A stretch of 64,000 bases of DNA from contig CAMZMU010000055.1 in assembly GCA_947311845.1 (NCBI GenBank), positions 20,445,382 through 20,509,381 of the forward strand, in the 5' to 3' direction. Source of the DNA: Poa pratensis. Lineage: Eukaryota; Streptophyta; Magnoliopsida; Poales; Poaceae. A program made the position numbers and the translations under genes. The notes under the pieces are model-generated. The model searched no databases. It was not told the origin of the DNA and saw nothing but the letters and a program-made list of their open reading frames with translations. Positions 9,453-20,859 of this stretch are shown here, one piece after another (the first letter of the stretch is position 1; each line of letters begins with the position of its first letter).

Positions 9453-11855
9453 ATGGCCATGGCCATCTCCTCCGGTCTACCTTGCTCTCTCCTCCTGGCA
9501 ACCCTGACGCTGCTGCTCATCGTCCAAGCGCAAGGCATCACCAGGCACTACGACTTCAACGTATGTGTCCACCATGTCCAAGAGCTACTGCATGCTTGTT
9601 GACGATCTGCATGTGTTGCTCGTGTTGAGAACTAACCTGCTTGATCTGCAGGTGCAAATGGCGAACGTGACTCGGCTGTGCGGCACGAAGAGCATCGTGA
9701 CGGTGAACGGGCAGTTCCCGGGGCCGGAGCTGATCGCCAGGGAAGGCGATCGCGTCCACGTCCGCGTCACCAACCACGTCCCGCACAACATGTCCATTCA
9801 CTGGTACTTAACTAGCCTTTAGCTTTACCTTTTAGTAGTACTACGTAAGTTCCGCCGTCGCCGAGCTCGCAACCATTTCCGCACGAGTTCAGCTGTCTCG
9901 ATCGCTCTTCCACTCTTCTGACACGCCGTCGCGGTCGCAGGCACGGCATCCGGCAGCTGCGGACGGGCTGGGCCGACGGGCCGGCGTACGTCACGCAGTG
10001 CCCCATCCAGACGGGCCAGACGTACGTCTACAGGTTCACCATCACCGGGCAGCGCGGCACACTCTGGTGGCACGCGCACATCTCCTGGTTCCGCTCCACG
10101 GTCTACGGCGCCATCGTCATCCTCCCCAAGCTCGGCGTCCCCTACCCGTTCCCGGCGCCGGACGACGAGGTCCCCGTCATCTTCGGTGAGTGGTGGGCGG
10201 CGGACACCGAGGACGTCATGAGCCAGGCGCTCAAGGTTGGCGGAGCCCCCAATATCTCCGACGCTTTCACCATTAACGGCCTTCCTGGCCCGCTCTACAA
10301 CTGCTCTGCCAAAGGTACGTACTACATGTCTACATGTCGTGGTTAACTGAGAGTTTTACATCTTTTAGTGACGGAATCACGAGAGGCTAGTTTGTGCTCG
10401 ATCGTGGGTTTGTCAATCATCAGTCGCATAACCGAAAGTGACTTCGAAGAAGATTCAGAATCTTCCTCGAAACGGAGACGGAACAGTGCGTTAGCTAGTT
10501 GTTCGATCGAGTTATTCTAATGCTTCTTATTTATCACTGGAACATAGTGATACTTGACCTAACATTTGGTGCATCTTAGCAATTGATGTTTGTTGAGTCC
10601 GTCCGGTGCAACGTTAACAAAATCTTAGTTACGTTACACCTAGCTAGCAAAGACTTCCTAGCTAGCTAGGCGTGCTAGCTTTCTACTACTCATTCAAGTC
10701 AGAAGCCGGCGTCTGAAGATTTGTTCTTACTGAATTACCGTGCATGTATGACGCGCAGACACGTTCAAGCTCAAGGTGACGCCCGGGAAAACGTACCTCC
10801 TGCGCCTCATCAACGCTGCGCTCAACGACGAGCTCTTCTTCTCCGTCGCCAACCACACGCTCACCGTCGTCGAGGTCGACGCCGTCTACGTCAAGCCGTT
10901 TACCGTCAAGACCCTGGTCATCTCCCCGGGCCAGACCACCAACGTCCTCCTCACCACCAAGCCGGTCTACCCCAACGCCAACTTCTACATGTCCGCCGCG
11001 CCATACTCCGTCATCCGGCCCGGCACATACGACAACAGCACCGTCGCCGGCATCCTCGAGTACCAGGGCTCGCCTTCCACGTCAAGCTTCAACAAGGGCT
11101 TGCCGCTCTTTAAGCCGACCCTGCCACTCTTCAACGACACCAACTTCGTCACCAACTTCACGACCAGACTCTTCAGCCTCGCGACGCCGCAGTACCCGGC
11201 GGCGGTGCCGCAGTCGGTGGACAGGAGGTTCTTCTTCACGATCGGGCTGGGCACGCTCCCGTGCCCCAAGAACATGACGTGCCAGGGGCCTAACGGCACG
11301 CAGTTCGCGGCCGCCGTGAACAACGTCTCCCTCGTGCTCCCTTCAACGGCGCTGCTGCAGTCGCACTTCACCGGCCTGTCCAAGGGCGTCTACGCGCCCA
11401 ACTTCCCGACCATGCCACTCTCGCCGTTCAACTACACGGGGACGCCGCCGAACAACACGAACGTGGCCACGGGGACCAGGCTGCTCGCGCTGCCGTACAA
11501 CACCTCCGTGGAGTTGGTGATGCAGGACACCAGCGTCCTTGGCATCGAGAGCCACCCGCTGCACCTGCACGGCTTCAACTTCTTCGTGGTCGGTCAAGGG
11601 TTCGGCAACTATGACCCGACCAACGACCCGGCCAAGTTCAACCTGGTCGACCCCGTTGAGCGGAACACCGTCGGCGTGCCGGCCGGCGGCTGGGTCGCCA
11701 TTCGCTTCCTTGCTGACAATCCAGGTGTATGGTTCATGCACTGCCATTTGGAGGTGCATACGACGTGGGGGCTTCGAATGGCATGGCTGGTGCAGGACGG
11801 GAGCAAGCCGAACGAGAAGCTGCTTCCCCCGCCGTCCGATATGCCCAAATGCTAG
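9453..11855 (+). CDS. Laccase (multicopper oxidase), four exons, intact
   Basis: This is a secreted p-diphenol:O2 oxidoreductase that oxidises monolignols and other phenolics in the cell wall. Exons are 9453-9560, 9652-9803, 9941-10314 and 10759-11855, all with GT-AG borders in agreeing phase, giving 576 aa, normal for plant laccases. Residues 1-27 form a signal peptide (hydrophobic core [12 protein letters not shown]). Copper ligands are all present: HWHG (His86, His88), WWHAH (His131, His133), [10 protein letters not shown] (His477, His480, His482) and [12 protein letters not shown] (His539, Cys540, His541, His545). The T1 axial position is Leu550, the high-redox-potential type. Many NxS/T sites (NMS, NHT, NDT, NFT, NNT) suggest heavy glycosylation. 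Exons are GC-rich and introns AT-rich. It is the only undamaged gene in the window; which laccase paralogue it is cannot be told. Confidence 0.95.
10808..10828 (+). promoter_or_regulatory. Probable miR397 target site in laccase exon 4
   Basis: The 21 bases encoding residues around LINAALNDE match the conserved miR397-complementary site of plant laccases (core catcaacgctgc). Relative to perfect complementarity I count one G:U wobble (GCG for GCA) and one mismatch (AACGA for AATGA). miR397 regulation of laccases is established in rice and Arabidopsis; cleavage of this transcript is inferred. Confidence 0.6.
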
Positions 11856-12036
11856 ACGGACCTGATCACACTTGATGTTCAATTCTCTCCCTCGTTTTGA
11901 TTTGTTCGCCAATTTGCGATTGATTTCTCCTGCAGGAGATTTTCGTGTGTTTAGTACACCCTGTTCATAGCTGACCTTACTTTTTTAATCTTTCATTTCT
12001 TTACCGCTTTTGATGAAGATGTTTTGATACTTATTG

Positions 12037-12042
12037 AATAAA
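12037..12042 (+). terminator. Candidate polyadenylation signal for laccase
   Basis: AATAAA lies about 180 bp after the laccase stop codon in T-rich sequence. Plant signals are loose, so this is only a candidate. Confidence 0.35.
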
Positions 12043-12520
12043 CAATGATGTGAATTGCACGAAAAGGATCCTGGAATTATTTGTGAGCCTGTCGTTTTTA
12101 GCCCACATGATAAAATAAAAATCAAAATTGTCAAAAACAGGATCGAGCCAACAATGAAAAGGGTAACCCCCTAAACAATGATGTGAATTGCAAGAAAAGG
12201 ATCCCGGAATTATTTGTGAGCCTATCGTTTTTAGCCCACATGATAGTGTTGTAAATTCTGCTGGTTTAGTTAATAGTGAAATCTTCTAGAGCTGGTAAGG
12301 AAAAAACTGTTTGGGGGGAGGGTGAAGGATATAAACATGCAAGAACGAGAGAATAGTGATCATTTTACGGTTGTGTCTGAAGAAATTAATGACCTTGCTT
12401 CTGATAGTGATGATGATGTTAATATTTTGAATGGTAGGACTAAGCTAAAATAAATAAAAATCAAAATTGTCAAAAACAGGATCGAGCCAACAATGAAAAG
12501 GGTAACCCCTAAACATAAAT
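12043..12520. repeat. Direct duplication of about 127 bp, second copy split
   Basis: The unit atgatgtgaattgcacgaaa ... gggtaacccctaaac (12045-12172) is repeated from 12173. The second copy is interrupted after agcccacatgata by about 200 bp (12245-12447) and then resumes with aaaatcaaaattgtcaaaaa to 12515. The interrupting piece has a Ser/Asp-rich frame (SDSDDDVNI) and may be LINE ORF1 debris. Confidence 0.7.
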
Positions 12521-12521
12521 A

Positions 12522-12682
12522 CTCCCTCCATTCCTAAATTTATGATGTTTTAGCTTTTCTCCAAATTCACATGTATATAGATGTATCTAGACATGTTTTA
12601 GTGTATTTGTTCACTCATTTTAGTCCGCAACTAGTCAACATGTGTAATAGCCAAAACATTTTATATTTAGGAACGGAGGGAG
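12522..12682. mobile_element. Stowaway MITE
   Basis: Ends CTCCCTCCATTCCTAAATTT / TATTTAGGAACGGAGGGAG, flanked by TA, 161 bp. Confidence 0.9.
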
Positions 12683-12689
12683 TAGTCTT

Positions 12690-15250
12690 TACGTTAGGTT
12701 GCCTTTGGAATTGTACAGGTCTCGGCCGCCCTGATAAACAAAAAATGGGGTTGGTCCCTTAAACGTAAATAGTTTTTATAATAGATCACGTTTAGAATTA
12801 TACGGGTGTGGAACGCATAAACAAAGGTTTCTGAGTGATTATCGGAGTGGATGGTGTTAAATTTCATTGGTTTAGGAGAGACCACGAAAAGTGATTACAC
12901 CCTCGGTGATTTAAAATTTATATTTGTAGCAACGGAAATTTCACTTGGCGTAAAAAATCCATTAGGGAAGATCTTCTGGTCTTCTATCAGGAGTAGTTGT
13001 TGATACCTATGATATGATTTAGTCAGACTTAGGTGTCCATTTTACCAAGATGTTGTTGCTGGATAAATATTCCAAAATACAATGGCACTTGATAGTGGTG
13101 TATGAGCCTCCTCACATTGACAGAAAGGAGCATTCATTGCTGAATTTCTACAAGTGTGCAATAAAAGTACAAGTGACGGGAGGGTGATTTAAATATTATC
13201 AGGAAAATTAGTGAAACAACAAGCTTTGTATCTACCTAACAGAAGTCATATCATTAATTCAGTTATTTAAAGGATGGCACATCAATCGTGTAGGTGCGTA
13301 TGGAAGAAAGAATAATCCAAATTTTGGCTAAGCTAGATACCCTATAAAAGATAAATGAAATGGTTGCTCTATCTTCAATTCAGAGAGAATAGAAACTAGT
13401 TTTGCGTACTAATTTGGAGTTGTTAAAAAATGAGAGTTGAACTAGAATCTGGGAGCAAAGGAAAAGGATCCTTTGGAATACAGAGTATTCTTTACATTGA
13501 AGCCAGTGGGAGAAAATATATGAACTGAAAAAATTCCACAAAATGAAATTTCTTGTCTGGAAATGCTTGTGATTGGAGCAACCATGTAGTGAGATTTTCA
13601 CTTGACGTGTTGATAAGCTTCCCCTCAAATATCTACGGATTCCTATTGATGTGAAGAGGCTGACCAAATCCCAATGGAAACCTGTAGATGCTAAGATGGA
13701 AAATAATTTGGTGGCATGGAAATGTAATTTTCTATCTAATGGTGATAGGGCTATATTGATCAATGATTTCTTAAGTAGTGTACCTTTGTGTATGCTCTCT
13801 TTCATGAAGGCCCAAAATGATAATCAAAGAAGGGAATATCATGGGGAAAGGATGTTGTTGTGGATATTAATGGCAAAGGTAAATATTATCTAGTGAATTG
13901 GACAACTGTTTGTTTTCCAAAATATTGTGGTGTCTTGTGTATTATAGATTTGACAACAATGAATCGGAGTCTACTGTGTAGTGGTTGAGGAAGATGGAAC
14001 ACTAAAGGAGTTTGATAGGAAATGTTGTCAAAGAAGTATCTAAAGAATCGGGTTTTGCCTCACGCAACTTCAGGTGTTATGGATCTCGTTTTTGGAAAAT
14101 CTTGATGGGGTTTAGTCATATCTTTCAATAGATTGTCGTGAGAGTGATGGGTAACGGAGCAAAGACTTTGTTCTTGGTGGCCCTTGGTAAATTATTCATA
14201 TTTGGCAATATAGTTCCCTAGACTATAACAATGATTTCTCTAAGTTGATTATAGTGAAAAGGATGAATGAACCTGGCTGGGGAAGTTTGTAGAGTCACTG
14301 TACTGATCAATGGAACAATCTGAAGAGAATGTTGGACGCTCCTAGCAGAATTAGATGAAAGATAGGAGGTCGAGGAAAGTTCAAAGTCAAAAATTTGTGC
14401 ATGTAGCCTAGATGATATGGGGTGGTACCTTACAAGTTTCTGTGGTAGATTAAAATCCCCTTATAAGTGAAAATATTCTTATTAATGATGCACAAAAATA
14501 TCATCTTAACTAAATCTATTTTTGAAGAGGCTTGGAAGGAAATAATCAATCCCATCTCGATGGACACAATGAGTCAGCTGACCACTTGTCATGTGCCCTT
14601 TCTAAGTTGATCTTGCAAGTGATTTTTGTGTGTTTGGCATGTCTAGGCCAACTGAAAGCACTACTGATCTTACTGGTGGTTGAATAGGTCCTTTTCCATT
14701 GTCCAAGTGAAATCTGGTGCTCTCTGGGGAGCAGCGGTGCATTGGGAAATATGAAAAACCAGAAATTCAAGTTGCAACCCTAAAAAAAATCAAGTCGCAT
14801 CATACAATGTTTCCCCAATGAACATTCTCGAACTATCTTTAGTATATGGAGTTTGCTTGAGTCCTAAGACATATGGAAGAAAAGTTTGGATCGAAGAAGT
14901 CTTGGAGATAGAGATCTGAAGATCAAGATGGTGATTCGGGAATCTTATTTACGTCGAAATGGTTGGGCGCTTACGGTTGGGAGATAGAAATAATTAAGAT
15001 TTATATGTTGTTGTGATGGTTATTATACATGATTGTGGGTAATTCATGGTTTGTTAGCAATAAGATGTCTCCTTGCGTGTTGAGCTGTACTAGTAATTAG
15101 TGGCAGAGCTACTTTCCTTTGTTTGGTATTTTGTTTTAGCATTTTTTTTATAGAAAAGGCCTGGGAGCCCGGCTTTTCTTTTGCACTATGCTTTGTAATA
15201 GTTAGCAATTTGCTTAATGGAAATGGACGAGTTGGTCACTGTTTCAAAAC
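12690..15250 (+). mobile_element. Decayed L1-type LINE
   Basis: In broken frames one can read, in order: an endonuclease-like piece at about 13080-13160 (KIQWHLIVVYEPPH); reverse transcriptase C-terminal sequence at 13600-13830 (KYLRIPIDVKRLTKSQWKPV, WKCNFLSNGDRAILINDFLS, SSVPLCMLSFMKA), which is the plant L1 signature; and a zf-RVT-like piece at about 14440-14530 (KIPL.VKIFLLMMHKNIILTK). The 3' end at 15150-15245 has the usual cccggcttttcttttgcact ... gtaatagttagcaatttgct layout. Stops and indels throughout show it is long dead. The 5' limit is uncertain and no target duplication was found. Confidence 0.75.
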
Positions 15251-16081
15251 AAAATCCTTTTAGCCCATGGACCTTGTGGTTGATACAGCCCAACTAAGAG
15301 CCGTCCACAAGATACGGAAAATCCAAAGCCTATGGTGGACGCTGGCTGAACAATCCACGTCAAATGTGCTGGAAAAAAAAGAATCCATAAAAATGTGCCG
15401 AAAAAAGTACTTTGAGTAAAAAAAAGGTAAAAGATACTGAAGCTCTTCAAAAGAAGTAGAAAAGTGTATAAACTGAAGCAGTTCTAACTTTCTGTAACAA
15501 GAAAGTGTGCTAAAGCCACAAACTGCACTCCAACGTACTATGCTTCTAAATTTTTTTTTTTTTTTGAAACGGATACTGTGCTTCTAATTAATAATTAGGT
15601 TCGTCAACACGAATTGTTCGTTCCAGATTTTACAGCATCCTGCTGCACATGATCGCCGCGCAAAGATGGCTAGACGGGACACCGTTGCTCTATTTATATA
15701 ACGCCCAACTTGTCCTTCACACAGTGACACTGGATACTCTAGAGTTTCTAAACACCCTGCCACCGCCGCGTCTGGCTGCAAAATCGAATAAAATCCAGCT
15801 ACAGTTGCACCTTTGTATATCCCGTTTGATCCTACACAATCAATCAGGGGCAGTATAAAATTCAGACCATGTTACGCAGGGATCTTCTGCATGATTCGCC
15901 TCCAGATCAGGTTCAGTGCACCTTGCCTGTCTGCGTGCAGTGCTGACCTAGTGTGACCGAAATCTTATCTCCGGGATGAGAATTACTCTGGTCAGCGTCT
16001 TGGCATATACGCCTAATCCTTCGCGCCAGCGATCAGGACATGCCTTTGTCTGTTACTGTTATCGCGGAGCCACGGTAACTT
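15251..16081. other. Intergenic, no gene seen
   Basis: Mixed-composition sequence with a 15-base T run near 15555. Short open frames on both strands have no recognisable motif. Confidence 0.45.
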
Positions 16082-16417
16082 TCAGTAGTCTTGGATGGTA
16101 TCGACAAAGTTCAGACTTCTCGAGCACCTCGGATTGGCCTCCCTTCTTGAGGCGTAGATTCCCCGTAGCATCCATCCATCGCCGAAGTGTTTCTTCCTTG
16201 TAGTGCAAAGCATGTCTAGATTCTTTGGGCCAATCTTGTCACCCCAGTGCTCGAGTAATTGACGATACATATGGCAAAGAAAATGGTTTGCTCTTTCTTT
16301 GGCGGATGCGCGGTGTTTTTCAGGAGAAAGCGATGTCCAGGATGGGCGATCGGTTTCAGCACTAGCAAGTTGCAGCTGGATCAATCGAGCCATCTGCGGT
16401 GTCCAACAGTTCCACAC
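16082..16417 (-). CDS. Unrecognised 111-codon ORF, possible gene fragment
   Basis: The frame encodes a mildly basic peptide with helix-like composition and no low complexity (MWNCWTPQMARLIQLQLASA ... KERANHFLCHMYRQLLEHWG). A CAG immediately before the second Met codon (CACCGCAG|ATGGCTCG) could be a splice acceptor, so the real coding part may begin at that Met. It lies about 1.7 kb downstream of the GRAS gene on the same strand. I recognise no family. A remnant of a larger gene or a transposon-borne fragment is equally possible. Confidence 0.28.
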   Translation of the reverse strand: MWNCWTPQMARLIQLQLASAETDRPSWTSLSPEKHRASAKERANHFLCHMYRQLLEHWGDKIGPKNLDMLCTTRKKHFGDGWMLRGIYASRREANPRCSRSLNFVDTIQDY

Positions 16418-17082
16418 GTTGCCGACCGTATCATTCCTTCTAGATACCCAAGGAGACCATCACTGGTTACATGTCCGGGAGCTGTAGCCTATACGCTCTT
16501 GTGGTCTGTCATGTATTCATGTTGCCATAGTTGCGTACCTGTTGGCTGACCTGTCAATTGCCCATACTCAGAAGCAGCAAATAGATGAGGATTGGACAGC
16601 AAACCAACAAACAGACAGACAGACAAAGCAAACTGGAATGTCAATTTTTCTCTTATTGCAATTCGCTACAATGTTTATTTCAGAATGTCGACAAGCAATT
16701 GAAAAGGCAGACACGACAAACCGAAAAATTGACTTGAGATTAGGAAGCTAAAGTGCCCAGTTTGCTGGTCTATATGAGCTTGCAATAAGAATTAACAACT
16801 GTCCACTTACCATTCGGAAGAAGAAAAACAACAATCAACTTGAATAGATAAAAGAAATACTGATGTGTTTCACAAAACACGTCATTTGATCACTCCCAAC
16901 GTATTACATGCCACTATAGAATTTTCACACAACAATAATAAGTGAACAGGCAGAAGACCAGCAATGACTATGATAATAGACAAACTGAGATTTGTACTTC
17001 ACTATTTTAAATATTATTGGTAAGGTAGATCCAGATCCGTAAGGATGCATTGAGGTACCAGTTACATTGTACGACCATCCAG
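16418..17082. other. Intergenic, no gene seen
   Basis: AT-rich; contains a (GACA)n stretch near 16612-16625. No coding signal. Confidence 0.45.
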
Positions 17083-17501
17083 CTCTGTTTTTGAGTCGAG
17101 CGACTAGTCGCGACTAGTCGACGACTCGCAATACAAAGTCCGACTCGGCATCTCGACTCGACTCATCGGTTGAGTCGAGCGACTCAATCGACTAGTCTCG
17201 ACTAGTCCATGTTTTTGAGTCAAACGCGACTTAAAGTTGCCTAGCTCCCCGTGAAAACCTAGATCGACCACATTTCCCCATATGGAAGGCCTTGGACACT
17301 GTATGGAAATGCCGAGGTTTGTATTATAGATTATTAATAAGTATATAGTTATACACAATTATACATATAATATGACAATTTTATAATACCTATTGCTAAA
17401 CGACTCATGTCGACTAGTCTACCATGAGTCTTGACTAGTCACGACTAGTCAAGAGTCGCTACCCCTGAACGACTCGTCGACTCGTCGACTCAAAAACCTT
17501 G
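17083..17501. mobile_element. hAT-type MITE rich in GACTAGTC palindromes
   Basis: The octamer CCATCCAG flanks both sides (17075-17082 and 17502-17509), an 8-bp target duplication typical of hAT elements. Ends CTCTGTTTTTGAGTCGA and TCGACTCAAAAACCTTG form inverted repeats. Subterminal regions are packed with CGACTAGTCG and GAGTCGA words in both orientations, like transposase-binding repeats. Confidence 0.82.
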
Positions 17502-17509
17502 CCATCCAG

Positions 17510-18118
17510 CAACTGAAACAAACTTTTGGTCATTGGTAGCACTGTGGCAGCATGCAATGTAAAACAAAACCAATAAGGAAGCTAAGCACGATGCACAATA
17601 CACAAAACAGTGGAGGGCTATATGAGTATATTACCTGCAACAAATCTGAAGGAGGCATGCTTCACAAAATTGAATTCATGACACAAGGTGTATCTACAAT
17701 TTAGATTATACAAGTAAATAAAAGAGGCACATACCAAGTAAATCGGATACTTGAAACGTTACTGAACAAAACTGGGAGAACGAATATAATACAAGACTGA
17801 TTCATACATGATGCACCTATGTCTAGCATAATTAACAATACCTAACCTGCTCCACCAAAAAAATACACTAACTGTTACTTTAGAACTAACCATATAAGGG
17901 CACATATAACAAGCATACGCTACTGGACTAAGCAGGTTCATCATCTGCATCAGCAATGAATGAACCATGTTGCTAGTGAACATATGGTGTTTGTTTCTTC
18001 GGTGCCGGTTCAAATAGCATTACCTACTAACAGGTTGTTGAGCAGGAACAATCAGCCCAATAGACCAAAAATATGAACATGTCTTCATTTACAGCATTCC
18101 AGTGATAGAAACTGCAAG
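17510..18118. other. Sequence downstream of the GRAS gene
   Basis: AT-rich, includes the presumptive 3'UTR of the GRAS gene nearest 18118. No other gene is seen. Confidence 0.45.
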
Positions 18119-20543
18119 CTAGGACGATCGGTGATTTGGCTTCCATGTTGAGAGCGCGAAGAGGATGCGCCCCTTCCATCCTTGTAGTAACCACCTGTTG
18201 TCCTCATCGATGATGAAATTCTTGTGGTAGCACTTCACCTTCTCCCGTGCACGCTTCATGATATCCTGGTTCAGTGGGAGCTGCTTGAACCCGGCTCTCT
18301 GATTCCGCACCTGCCATTGCTTGTATGTCTCTGGCCTCTCCATCCTCTCCAGTCCCTCACAAGAGATTACATTAATTGCCTCCCGGTTAAACAGAGCTGA
18401 CTCTATGAGCAGCCTCTGCTCATTGTTCCTTGGGATGTTCGCCTCCAACATGTCAAAGATGGCAGAGTAGTGGAACAGTGCCTCTCGGAAGCGTGAGACG
18501 AAGAATGGTGCATTGTAGGCTCCATTGGTGATCCCATGAATGAACGTATGTGGCTTCATCTTCCGTATTGTGTTCAATACCATGTTCCTTGGACTCTCAG
18601 CTACCACACTCTCATCCATCAAAGTCTTGAACTTGAACATGCAGTTGACAATCAGGACCTCGTCCTTATCAATGTGAAGATCCTCGACCTGAACAGCCTC
18701 AAACTGAGATGCAATACCATGGTATTTGAAAGGAACTTTGAAGGTCCGAGCATAATCACTTAGATATCTCCCGGTCTCCTCTATACGCCCTGCAGGTCGA
18801 AAACCAGGCTGAGGTGTGTCGATTCCTGTGATCCTCAGTTCTGGAGGGCCTTCAGGCCTGTTGGCTAGCAGTTGAATGAGACACGGCCACTGAAAGCCAT
18901 AGTATACGCCGTAGTCGACAATGTGAACTTTCTTGGCATTCTTCACAGCATTCAAAATGGTTTGATTGGCAAAGTAATGAGAGATCTTCTTGAATGGGCA
19001 AGCTGCCAAGTACAGCTGGTAGGCTTTCAGCACATCGGTGCATGCAAACCGTGATATGGTATATAACTTGTAAATCCGACTCCCAGTACCAGCAAGCCTT
19101 GCCTCAAGGCCATTGGCAAAGCAGTGCGCCAAACGCTGGTCACCATCACCGTTCTCGGACGAATGCAGCCTGATCTGCCTGAGGAGCTCATTCGCGCTCC
19201 GTCGGTCATCAGAGGCCACAGACTGAGCACAATGGATGAGGAGGGTCTCCAAGTCAACCACATCCTTCTTGGGTTGTTTCTTGCCACGGCCCTTGCCATG
19301 GGCAGCAGTTGAATGAACTGCCACGTCATGCTGCAGGGACTCACGCAGTTCCTTGACACCTTTAGAGCATGTCTCACCATTACATAGCAAGACCTTGTCC
19401 ATCATCTCGCGTATAAGGTGATCTGCATCCATGACAGGCGACGAATGCTTGCTACACCTCCTTCCTCTGCATCCAAGTCATCACCATGGAAATGCTTCTT
19501 TCCCGGTGAGTCGCAACTTCAGAATCAGCCTTCTCTGCCTTGACCTCCAGAACATTCTTCTCATCTTTAACCCCAGCCGGCAGGTTCGCATCAGATGGCA
19601 AACTGTCGACGTCGATCACAAGGTTGCTCTCTCTCGGCAGAAACCTGCTCGCCTCCTCAAATCCGCGGCTGAACTGGCTCTGCAGCACAAAGTCGCTCAG
19701 GCCAGCATCAGGAACAGCACCACCGGGCGTGCTCAGAAACGACTCGAACCCCTCTGAAAACGCGACGCTGCTGCCATTGGAGGAAGCGAAGGACGATGAC
19801 TGCGAGAGCAACGTGTTGGGCGCCACGGGGTTGCTCTGCAGCTGGTAGAACTCCGCCGCGTCGTACGGCCACGCGCCGCCGGCCTCGACCACGCAGCTGT
19901 CGGGGCTCAGATCCCCGTACAGCTGCGGCGGCGGCTGCAGGAACTCGGCCGGGGAGAACTCGAGAGCCGGCGGCGGCGTCTGGACCGCGTCGAGGCTTTT
20001 AACGGAGGGCGCGGCGCAGGTGCAGGAATTGGAGCTGAGGCTGTTGCAGGAGTTGGTGCCGTCGGGGCTTTCGACGGTGCTGCTGCCGCCGCCGAGTGGG
20101 CGGCGGCTGGTCGGCGAGGATCTCGAGGAAGGGCTTCTCGGCGGCGAGCAGCTCGGCGCGTGCGCCGGGTAGTGCTCGAACTTCTCGTCGATGTCCTCGG
20201 CCATGAGCATGCGGTTGATGTAGCCGAGGACGATGTCGGAGAAGGCCTCCGAATCGTCCGGGTGCGCCGCGTGTCGAGCAGCCCCCGCCGCCGCCGAAAC
20301 CGAGGGGGCGTCCCTCGGCGGCGACGCGCTGTCGGCGGACGGGGAGTGGAGCAGGGGCGCCGAGGCATTATTATTCAGGTAGCCGCCGTCGAAGAGCAGC
20401 GAGTCGAGCTCCTCCGCGGTGAAGCCGTCGGTGGCGGCGGGGATTTGGTGGTGGTAGAGTGGCAGGCGCTTGGATCCGCCGGGCAGCGGCGCGCACCAGT
20501 CGTGCAGGTGCAGCGCGGCGTCCATGGCCATCGGTACGGGCAA
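18119..20543 (-). CDS. GRAS-family SCARECROW-like protein (LISCL type), two frameshifts
   Basis: This is a nuclear transcriptional regulator of the LISCL (SCL9/14/33-like) group. The N-terminal 363 codons (20543-19455) are disordered, Ser/Pro/Asp-rich, with the acidic DWCAPLPGG and AEELDSLLF type motifs. The C-terminal part (19432-18119) is a full GRAS domain: leucine repeat LETLLIHCAQSVASDDRR, VHIID-like VHIVDYGVYYGFQWPC, PFYRE region NMVLNTIRKMKPHTFIHG, and SAW end LLQGWKGRILFALSTWKPN. The two parts are in different frames. The linker motif HFHGDDLDAEEG, expected between them, reads in the third frame (about 19464-19505). Two single-G losses (near 19506 and 19464) explain this. No intron is expected there in this family. 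Either the gene is broken or these are sequence errors. Confidence 0.85.
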
Positions 20544-20615
20544 CTCGGCGGGGCTCCAACACTACCGCCGCCGCCGCAGGGCATGCAATCCAGACGATAC
20601 TTTCCAATCTGCGAC

Positions 20616-20758
20616 CTGAAAAAAAATGCGCAGAGAGAGCAGAGATCAGCGCAGGAATCCAGACGCAGAAACGCACGCGACGGCTGGTTGATTCGCCACC
20701 CGTCAGGGAGGAGTAGGAGTCGAGGAGCTAGCTGTGGTCGTCGTCAAGGCGCGCGTAC
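20616..20758 (-). other. 5'UTR intron of the GRAS gene
   Basis: On the minus strand a donor CAG|GTACGC at 20758 and an acceptor preceded by a pyrimidine run (TTTTTTTTCAG|GT) at 20616 define a 143-bp intron in the leader. An intron in the 5'UTR with an intron-free coding region is typical of LISCL genes. Confidence 0.65.
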
Positions 20759-20859
20759 CTGCACCGCGACCCTTGTGGGGGGAGAAGAGACCAGACGAGA
20801 CGAGACGGAGCGAGAGACGCGAGGAAGCGGGGGATAAGGACCAGGCGAACGGAGTGGTG

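Noticed and set aside
9560..10758. Possible laccase frame breaks between short open frames
   Set aside because: All breaks coincide with GT-AG introns whose phases agree, giving one continuous 576-residue protein.
11343..11912. 189-codon minus-strand frame
   Set aside because: Antisense shadow of laccase exon 4, which has all copper ligands in the plus frame.
13380..13805. 141-codon minus-strand frame
   Set aside because: Opposite strand of LINE reverse transcriptase sequence readable on the plus strand.
19433..19454. Intron between the two GRAS halves
   Set aside because: No GT-AG pair fits, the linker motif is exonic in the third frame, and LISCL coding regions are normally intronless.
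20160..20837. 225-codon plus-strand frame over the GRAS N-terminus and leader
   Set aside because: Antisense shadow of the GC-rich GRAS coding region; Arg/Gly-rich and crosses the 5'UTR intron.
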